NCBI GenBank assembly: GCA_021781315.1
Contig: JAJXXB010000094.1
Span: forward strand, 1 to 6,709
Direction of reading: 5' to 3'
DNA length: 6,709 nucleotides
From: Actinomycetes bacterium
GTDB lineage: Bacteria; Actinomycetota; Acidimicrobiia; Acidimicrobiales; RAAP-2
The position numbers and the translations under genes were made by a program. The notes below the pieces were generated by a model that did no database searches, was not told where the DNA came from, and saw nothing but the letters and a program-made list of their open reading frames with translations. Below, one piece after another: positions 1 to 5,039 of the stretch (position 1 is its first letter; every line of letters begins with the position of its first letter).

Positions 1-519
1 CGCAACTTCGTGCCCGTGCACGGCGAATACCGCCACATGGTGCACCACCGCGCGCTGGCCCACTCGATGGGCCTCTCGCCGGAGCACACGCTGCTGTGCG
101 AAGACGGCGACCAGATCGAGGTCACGGCGGCGGGCATCCGTCGCGCCGGCCAGGTGCCGGCGGGCTTTCACTACATCGACGGCGACGCCGGCGAGATCGA
201 CGAGCGGCCCATCGAGGAGCGGCGCATGCTGGCCGAGTTCGGGGTGGTCCAGATCACCGCGGGCATCGACGCCGCGCGCGGGATCATCGTCCAGCCGGTG
301 CGACTCAGCGCGCGTGGCTGGTTCGACGGCGAAACCGACCGCAAGCTGCTGGCCACCTTGACCGAGGAGATCCGCGGCGCGCTCGAGAGCGCGCTGCGCG
401 AGGGGGACCGCGACGACGCCTCCTTGAACAAGGTGGCCCAGCGCGCCGCCGGGCGCATGCTCGGCCAGCGCTTTCGGCGCCAGCCGGTCGTCCTGACCGC
501 CATCGCGGTGCTGACCTAG
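1..519 (+). CDS. rnj: Ribonuclease J, C-terminal part (5' truncated by window edge)
   Basis: RNase J is a metallo-beta-lactamase/beta-CASP ribonuclease with 5'-3' exo- and endonuclease activity in RNA maturation and decay. The frame is open from base 1 and ends with TAG at 517-519, leaving 172 residues. The family is usually about 550 residues, so the metallo-beta-lactamase core and most of the beta-CASP domain lie off the left edge. Visible residues 3-10 read FVPVHGEY, the conserved late beta-CASP motif with a metal/phosphate-site histidine (H7). Next come LLCEDGD (31-37) and RAGQVPAGFHYIDG (48-61), the typical RNase J join to the C-terminal domain. GRMLGQRFRRQPVV (151-164) matches the basic end of that domain. 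A GTG at base 10 is internal and not a start. The gene converges on the minus-strand operon with no intergenic space. The family call is firm. The cellular role is inferred from the family. Confidence 0.93.
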   Translation, partial: RNFVPVHGEYRHMVHHRALAHSMGLSPEHTLLCEDGDQIEVTAAGIRRAGQVPAGFHYIDGDAGEIDERPIEERRMLAEFGVVQITAGIDAARGIIVQPVRLSARGWFDGETDRKLLATLTEEIRGALESALREGDRDDASLNKVAQRAAGRMLGQRFRRQPVVLTAIAVLT

Positions 520-524
520 AGGTC
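513..524. other. Shared stop palindrome of convergent genes (near-perfect inverted repeat)
   Basis: Within GACCTAGAGGTC the central CTAG (516-519) gives TAG on both strands. It ends RNase J on the plus strand (517-519) and the large subunit on the minus strand (516-518). Five-base arms GACCT/AGGTC flank a two-base centre. The loop is too short and there is no T-run, so this is not a convincing intrinsic terminator. Confidence 0.8.
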
Positions 525-2000
525 GTTGCCCGCGTAGGACAGGTTGAAGCTCTTGTTCACGAGCGGGAAGTCCGGCACGATCGTGTTGGCGAGGGCCACC
601 GCGAGCGCCGGCCAGGTGACGAACGAGGGGTCGACGACCTTGACCCGGCGCAGCCGCTCGCCGTCGAACTCGACGCGATGGGTGATGGCGCCGCGCCAGC
701 CCTCGACGATGCCGGTGCCCGCGCCGGTCGCCGAGCGCGGCTGGGGGACCGCCGCACCCCCGCCGGCCAGTAGTTCGTCGATGACGGCGAGGGAGACGGC
801 GATCTCGCGCTCTCGCACGAGAAAGCGCGCCAGCACGTCGCCGGACTCCTCGGTGGCGATCGAGTAAGCGCGCGTCGCGACGAAGGGGTGCGCGTCGCGG
901 GCGTCGCGCGCGATTCCCGAGGCGCGCGCGACGACCCCGAGCACGCCGATCTCGAGGGCGTCTCCTCGCGACAGCACCCCGGTGCCGCGGAAGCGGTCCA
1001 TCACGATGTTGTTGGCGCGCGCGAGTGCGGTCACGTCGGCCACGCGCTCGGCGATGCTCGCGAGCTCGTCACGGCCGGGCAGGTCGCGCAGCGTCGTCGC
1101 GCCGAGGGCGATGGCCCCGCGCAAGAGGCGGTGTCCGGTCACCCGGTCGTTGAGACGCAGCAGGGTCTCACGCAGGGTCATCGCCCGGGCCTGGGCGAGG
1201 GAGAACGCGGTGTCGTTGCACAGCGCGCCGATGTCGGCGACGTGGTTGTAGAGCCGCTCGAGTTCGAGCAGGATCGCGCGGGCGCGCACGGCCTCGTCGC
1301 TCGGGGCGACGCCCAGGGCCGCCTCGGCGGCCAGGATGAAGGCGAGGGAGTGGCCCACCGCGCTGTCGCCCGAGATCCGCTCGGCGAGGGGGATGGCCCC
1401 GGCGACGTCGCGACCTTCGAAGAGCTTCTCGACGCCCTTGTGGGTGAACCAGAGTCGGGCCTTCATCTTGATGATCGTCTCGCCGACGACCCAGAAGCGG
1501 AAGTGGCCGGGTTCGATGATGCCCGCGTGGACGGGGCCGACCGGGATCTCGTAGACGCCCTCGCCCTCGACCTGGTTGAAGGGGAAGGGCGCCGCGTCGA
1601 GGTCCCAGGGCCCTCGGGCCGCTTCGCGGCGCATCGGGTGCCAGCCGGCCGGCCAGTGCTGGTGGGTCACGAGCGGGCGCGGCTGGGGATGGCCGAGCGC
1701 GACGACGCCGAAGAGGTCGCCCATCTCGCGCTCGAAGCGACCGGCCGGGAACGACAGCGTGGCGAGCGAGGGGACCTCGGGACGCTGGGCGTCGAGGGAC
1801 ACGTGAACTTCGACGCGCTGGTCGGGCGGGCCGTCGACGAAGAGGTACACGACGCGCAGGCCCTCGTCCTCGCACGCGGCGACGCTCGCGAGGGTGTAGC
1901 CGACGCCGAACAGGGTGCGCGCCGTGTCCACGAGGTCACTCGCGGCGACCTCGAGCGTCGCGCGCGCGGGTCGGTCGCGAACCAGGTCCTCGAGAGTCAC
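516..2000 (-). CDS. hyfG: HyfG/HycE-like fused NuoC-NuoD large subunit lacking the NiFe-site cysteines (Ehr-like)
   Basis: A 494-residue protein in two parts. Residues 1 to about 115 are NuoC-like (30-kDa subunit), with the signature RFEREMGDLFGV at 88-99. Residues from about 140 are NuoD/[NiFe]-hydrogenase large-subunit-like, with VEGEGVYEIPVGPVHAGIIE at 144-163, EPGHF at 163-167 and HKGVEKLFEGR at 187-197. In true group 4 hydrogenases two CxxC motifs bind Ni-Fe. Here the first is RISGDSAVGHS (208-218), with Ser210 and Ser213 where cysteines belong. The C-terminal DPCxxC is replaced by NLSYAG (486-491). The only cysteines are C43 and C261, both outside these motifs. There is also no C-terminal tail for a maturation protease to remove. 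The GTG start at 2000 overlaps the preceding stop and begins the NuoC-like domain directly. An in-frame start at 2219 would add a low-complexity Arg/Pro extension inside the upstream gene. The length matches mycobacterial Rv0087 (about 492). Last gene of the operon. The symbol is a family label, not a claim of hydrogenase activity. Confidence 0.93.
   Translation of the reverse strand: MTLEDLVRDRPARATLEVAASDLVDTARTLFGVGYTLASVAACEDEGLRVVYLFVDGPPDQRVEVHVSLDAQRPEVPSLATLSFPAGRFEREMGDLFGVVALGHPQPRPLVTHQHWPAGWHPMRREAARGPWDLDAAPFPFNQVEGEGVYEIPVGPVHAGIIEPGHFRFWVVGETIIKMKARLWFTHKGVEKLFEGRDVAGAIPLAERISGDSAVGHSLAFILAAEAALGVAPSDEAVRARAILLELERLYNHVADIGALCNDTAFSLAQARAMTLRETLLRLNDRVTGHRLLRGAIALGATTLRDLPGRDELASIAERVADVTALARANNIVMDRFRGTGVLSRGDALEIGVLGVVARASGIARDARDAHPFVATRAYSIATEESGDVLARFLVREREIAVSLAVIDELLAGGGAAVPQPRSATGAGTGIVEGWRGAITHRVEFDGERLRRVKVVDPSFVTWPALAVALANTIVPDFPLVNKSFNLSYAGNDL
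1997..2000 (-). promoter_or_regulatory. GTGA stop/start overlap, hyfF-like to hyfG-like
   Basis: The large-subunit gene begins with GTG overlapping the TGA of the HyfF-like gene. No strong Shine-Dalgarno is visible (a GGTGG ends four bases before). The GTG start with coupling may keep the large subunit in step with the membrane arm. Confidence 0.78.
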
Positions 2001-3436
2001 AGCGCCACCGCCGCACCGGCGTGGATCAACGACGAGAGGGGCCAGGACACGACGCCCACGAGGGCGAGCGCGCCGAGGGCGACACCCATGGGGATGCTGA
2101 AGGAGAGCGATGCGCGCTGGGGCGTCGTGGTCGCCGGGCCGAGCAGCATCCGGGCGGCCGGGGCGGACAGTCCCACCACCACGAGGGCCAGCGCGGCCAG
2201 GGCCAGGGCGCTGACCCACGCGAGGCCCGCTGCCGAGAGGGAGCGCACCAGACCGAGCTCGCTGGCAAAGAGGCTAAAGGGCGGCAGTCCCACCAGGGCC
2301 GCGAGACCCACCGCGAAGAGCCCGCCGAGGGCGGGGCGCCGCGCGAGCAGCCCGCTGACCCCGGCGATCTGGCTGGTGCCGTCGACCTCGACGATCTCGC
2401 CGGCGGTGAGAAAGAGCACGCTCTTGGCCAGTCCGTGGCCGACCACGTGCAAGAGCACCGCGGCGAGGGCCAACGGCGTGCCGGCCGCCGCCCCGAGGCA
2501 GAGGAGCCCCATGTGCTCCATCGAGGAGTAGGCGAGCATCCTCTTGTAGTCGCTCTGGCGCAGCAGCATCGTCACCGCGATCCCCAGGGTCACCAGCCCC
2601 GAGATCAGCAGCGTGGTGCGCACGAAGTCGGTGCCGAGCGCGGCCGCTGCGATGGCCCGACAGCGCAAGAGGGCGTAGAAGGCGACCGAGAGCAGGACCC
2701 CCGACATCAACGCCGACACCGGCGCGGGCGCTTGGCTGTGGGCGTCGGGCAGCCAGCTGTGCAGGGGGGCGAGACCGACCTTGGTGCCGTAGCCCAGCAC
2801 GATGAGAGAGAAGGCGAGGCGCACGACCGCGTGGTTCAGGCGCGGCGCCTCGCGCACCAGCGTCGCCCAGTCGAGGCTGGCCGCGCCGTGGCCGTGGCTC
2901 GCCGCCACGTAGAGCAGCATCGTGCCGAGGAAGGCGAGCGCGATGCCCACCGAGCAGATGATGATGTACTTCCAGGACGCCTCGAGCGCGCCGCGCGTGC
3001 GTCGGTGTCCGACCAGGAACGTCGTCACGACGGTCGTCGCCTCGACCGCCACCCACATGACCGCGATGTTGCGCGCGAGCACGGTGAGGATCATCGCGGC
3101 GATGAATCCCTGGACCAGGGCGGCGTAGAGCGAGGCCTGGCGCGGCGTGCACGCGCCGCGCTCGAGCTGGCCGTTGAGATAGCGCACGCCGCCGAGGGCC
3201 GCGAGCAGTCCCACCGCGCCGATCACGAGCAACATCAATGCGCTCAGCGGATCGGCGCCGAGTGAGCCGCCGAGCGCGCTCGGGGCAGCCGTGAGCGACG
3301 CGCGGGCGATGAGCGTCGCGAGGCCCAACACGCCCGCGAGGCTCACCACACCCAGCACCGCGACGCCGCGCCGCCAGGGTGCGAAGGCCGAGAAGATCCC
3401 GACCAGGACGGGCAGGGCGAGGATGGCGAGAATCAT
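1997..3436 (-). CDS. hyfF: HyfF/HycQ-like antiporter-type membrane subunit (proton-translocating)
   Basis: A 479-residue, strongly hydrophobic protein with about 14 predicted membrane helices, of the NuoL/M/N-Mrp antiporter family (proton-conducting MM domain). Ion-path residues are present: E132 in WVAVEATTVV (helix 5), K219 in GYGTKVGLAPLHSWLP (helix 7), H330/H334/K338 in LLHVVGHGLAKSVLF (helix 8) and E393 in FSLFASELG (helix 12). SQAPAPVSALMSG (234-246) is the family's broken-helix signature. It should pump protons when the peripheral arm does redox work. The ATG at 3436 shares its A with the upstream TGA (TGATG). A longer in-frame start at 4021 is rejected because it adds 195 Arg/Gly-rich residues that are out-of-frame reading of the upstream gene. 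The preceding start has only a distant GGGA, so translation probably depends on coupling. There is no sign of damage. Whether it acts as HyfF or a more NuoM-like variant cannot be settled by eye, but position and length favour HyfF/HycQ. Confidence 0.93.
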   Translation of the reverse strand: MILAILALPVLVGIFSAFAPWRRGVAVLGVVSLAGVLGLATLIARASLTAAPSALGGSLGADPLSALMLLVIGAVGLLAALGGVRYLNGQLERGACTPRQASLYAALVQGFIAAMILTVLARNIAVMWVAVEATTVVTTFLVGHRRTRGALEASWKYIIICSVGIALAFLGTMLLYVAASHGHGAASLDWATLVREAPRLNHAVVRLAFSLIVLGYGTKVGLAPLHSWLPDAHSQAPAPVSALMSGVLLSVAFYALLRCRAIAAAALGTDFVRTTLLISGLVTLGIAVTMLLRQSDYKRMLAYSSMEHMGLLCLGAAAGTPLALAAVLLHVVGHGLAKSVLFLTAGEIVEVDGTSQIAGVSGLLARRPALGGLFAVGLAALVGLPPFSLFASELGLVRSLSAAGLAWVSALALAALALVVVGLSAPAARMLLGPATTTPQRASLSFSIPMGVALGALALVGVVSWPLSSLIHAGAAVAL

Positions 3437-3438
3437 CA
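3434..3438 (-). promoter_or_regulatory. TGATG stop/start junction, hyfE-like to hyfF-like
   Basis: Stop and start share a single A (TGATG on the minus strand). The nearest purine-rich stretch, GGGA, is about a dozen bases upstream, too far to be a good ribosome binding site. Coupling is the likely way this start is used. Confidence 0.82.
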
Positions 3439-4092
3439 GTCGTGCAGGTCCCGCAACTGGTCCAGATCCTGGACGTTGAAGTGGCGCTGAAGCTGGGCGG
3501 CGAGGACCTGGAGGACGACGACCGCGAGGAGCACGTCGAGGGTGACCCCGAGCTCGACCACGAGCGGCACGCCCGACGTGCCGAGGAACGCCGTGAGGGC
3601 GATGCCGTTGTCGATGGTGAGAAGTCCCACGATCTGTGAGACCGCCCGGCGGCGCACGACCATCGAGAAGAAGCCGATCAGGACGATGGCGACCCCGAAG
3701 GGGATGAGCCTCCCGGCGGGGGTCGCCACCAAGGTCACGACGCCGCGCGTCGCGGCGAAGGCGAGCAGGGTGAGCAGTCCCGCTCCCACGAGGGACGCGG
3801 GAACGTTGATCAGTGGCGACGCCTCGCGCGCGGCGTGGTCGTGGGCGACGACGCGCGCGATCAGCAGGGGCACCGCCAGCGCCTTGATCGCGAGGACCAG
3901 CACGCCGACGCCGACGAGCACGAGGTCGTGTCGATGCGCACCCAAGATGACGGCGACCGCCGCGAGTCCGACTCCCTGGACCGCGAGCGCCTTCACCGCC
4001 GCGGCGAGCGACTGACGCCACAGGGTGAGAGCGGCCGTGACCATCACGACGACCACCGCGAGGTCGAGCAGGCTCACGTAGGTGAAGGTCAT
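3436..4092 (-). CDS. hyfE: HyfE/HycP-like membrane subunit (NuoK-related)
   Basis: A 218-residue membrane protein with about six or seven helices, close to mycobacterial HycP (about 220). Its C-terminal half resembles NuoK, the small complex I subunit that carries buried acidic residues linking the redox arm to the pump. Visible acids are D161 in GLLTIDNGIALTAF (156-169) and E180 and D186 in LVVELGVTLDVLL. The first sits where related proteins usually have Glu, as far as I recall, which would be a conservative change. The N-terminal half has extra helices absent from NuoK, which is typical of HyfE. The protein ends with a short charged tail, QLQRHFNVQDLDQLRDLHD, probably on the cytoplasmic side. 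The ATG at 4092 overlaps the upstream stop by 4 bases, with a GGTGG seven bases before it. A longer in-frame extension upstream, to 5028, is Arg/Gly-rich shadow sequence and is rejected. Confidence 0.9.
   Translation of the reverse strand: MTFTYVSLLDLAVVVVMVTAALTLWRQSLAAAVKALAVQGVGLAAVAVILGAHRHDLVLVGVGVLVLAIKALAVPLLIARVVAHDHAAREASPLINVPASLVGAGLLTLLAFAATRGVVTLVATPAGRLIPFGVAIVLIGFFSMVVRRRAVSQIVGLLTIDNGIALTAFLGTSGVPLVVELGVTLDVLLAVVVLQVLAAQLQRHFNVQDLDQLRDLHD
4089..4092 (-). promoter_or_regulatory. ATGA stop/start overlap, hyfC-like to hyfE-like
   Basis: Four-base overlap ATGA. Only a weak GGTGG stands seven bases before the ATG, so translation of the HyfE-like subunit probably relies on coupling to the gene before it. 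Confidence 0.85.
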
Positions 4093-5039
4093 CGCAGGGC
4101 CACCGCGCTGATGACGCTCAAGACGCCGAGTAGGAACGCGCCGGCCAGGAGTTCGGGAATGCGAAAGAGGCGGATCTTGGCGGTCGTCACCTCGAAGATC
4201 GACACCGCGATGGCGACCACACCGACCTTGATCGACACGGCGAGCAGTCCCGCCAGCAGGCCGAGGGTGCCCGTGCCCGCGGCGATGCCCCAGGGCAGCG
4301 CCAGGTTGGCGAAGAGCCCGAGCAGCAGGACCAGGCGCGCCGACTCGCCCAGGGTCACGAGCGCGAGGTCCGGTCCCGCGTACTCGAGGACCATCGCCTC
4401 GTGGATCATCGTCAGCTCGAGGTGCGTCGCCGGGTTGTCCACCGGCAGTCGACCGGTCTCGGCGAGGATCGCGATGAAGAACGACACCAGGGCGAGGATC
4501 CGCGCGGGACCGGCGACCGCGCTCGTCGTGACGCCGACGCTGACGAGGCGCGAGAGGTTCGACGTGCCCACGCCCAGGGACATGGCGAGGATCGCGACCA
4601 AGAGCGCCGGCTCGACCATGGCGCCGACCATCGCGGCGCGACTCGCCCCCATGCCGGCGAACGCGGTGCCGGTGTCGAGCGCGCCGAGTAGGAGTGCCAC
4701 CGATCCGAGGAGCAAGATGAAGAGCACCGCGACGAAGTCGACGCGCGGGGCCAAGAGCGCGGACAACGTGATGAGAGGCGAGAACGCCACCGCGACGAGC
4801 GCGCTCGCCACCAGCACGACCGGCGCCGCGGCGAAGACCCAGGTCGCGTCGGTGGGTCGGGTGCGCTGCTTGGTGGAGAGCTTGGCGAGGTCGCGCAGGG
4901 GCTGCAGGACGCTGGCGCCCTGGCGACCCTCGAGGCGGCTGCGGACCTTTCGCATCAGACCCAGCGCGAGGGGGCCCGCGAGGAGGACCCAGGCGAGCTG
5001 CGCCACGCTGGCCAGAGCGCTGCCCCACGTCGTGGTCAT
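4089..5039 (-). CDS. hyfC: HyfC/HycD-like membrane anchor subunit (NuoH-related)
   Basis: A 316-residue protein with about eight membrane helices, the same length I recall for mycobacterial HycD (Rv0084). NuoH-type subunits bind the peripheral arm to the membrane and hold the charged funnel between redox site and proton path. Signatures are in the expected order. RLEGRQGASVLQPLRDLAKL (35-54) is the cytoplasmic loop matching the GRxGPxxxQPxxDxxKL pattern. ASRAAMVGAMVEPALL (132-147) contains the conserved E143. ILAETGRLPVDNPATHLELT (191-210), with E194, R197, D201 and E208, continues into HEAMVLEYAG, the NuoH ETNRxPFD-type loop. FRIPELLAG (292-300) is near the C-terminus. The chosen ATG overlaps the previous stop (ATGA), with GGTGGT six bases upstream, a fair Shine-Dalgarno match. 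The alternative start at 5135 adds about 32 non-hydrophobic residues inside the upstream gene and is unlikely. Confidence 0.93.
   Translation of the reverse strand: MTTTWGSALASVAQLAWVLLAGPLALGLMRKVRSRLEGRQGASVLQPLRDLAKLSTKQRTRPTDATWVFAAAPVVLVASALVAVAFSPLITLSALLAPRVDFVAVLFILLLGSVALLLGALDTGTAFAGMGASRAAMVGAMVEPALLVAILAMSLGVGTSNLSRLVSVGVTTSAVAGPARILALVSFFIAILAETGRLPVDNPATHLELTMIHEAMVLEYAGPDLALVTLGESARLVLLLGLFANLALPWGIAAGTGTLGLLAGLLAVSIKVGVVAIAVSIFEVTTAKIRLFRIPELLAGAFLLGVLSVISAVALR
5036..5039 (-). promoter_or_regulatory. ATGA stop/start overlap, hyfB-like to hyfC-like
   Basis: The TGA of the HyfB-like gene lies inside the ATG of the HyfC-like gene (ATGA on the minus strand). GGTGGT, one mismatch from GGAGGT, ends six bases before the ATG. 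This arrangement favours re-initiation by terminating ribosomes and fixes the start of the HyfC-like protein. Confidence 0.85.

Noticed and set aside
529..567. Complementary arms CCCGC and GCGGG as a possible terminator for RNase J
   Set aside because: The loop is about 30 bases, the stem is only five pairs and no T-run follows. It lies inside the large-subunit coding sequence and is most likely chance in GC-rich DNA.
96..773. A 225-codon plus-strand frame overlapping RNase J and the operon end
   Set aside because: Arg-rich out-of-frame reading with no motif. RNase J in frame 1 is strongly supported across the same bases.
516..2000. Annotating the last gene as a functional formate hydrogenlyase or [NiFe] hydrogenase large subunit
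   Set aside because: All four Ni-Fe cysteine ligands are missing, so the name fits the fold but not the activity.
888..2531. A 547-codon open frame on the plus strand opposite the large subunit and HyfF-like genes
   Set aside because: The translation is low-complexity Arg/Glu/Gly/Asp/Val with no recognisable domain. It lies antisense to two strongly supported genes, and high GC keeps this frame free of stops.
2021..3265. A 414-codon plus-strand open frame rich in His, Gln, Glu and Arg
   Set aside because: It is the complement of codons for a hydrophobic membrane protein, which yields a charged, repetitive pseudo-protein. It shows no motif.
3437..4021. In-frame N-terminal extension of the HyfF-like gene
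   Set aside because: Its 195 residues are Arg/Gly/Pro-rich, read out of frame through the HyfE-like gene. The hydrophobic start at 3436 is the natural N-terminus.
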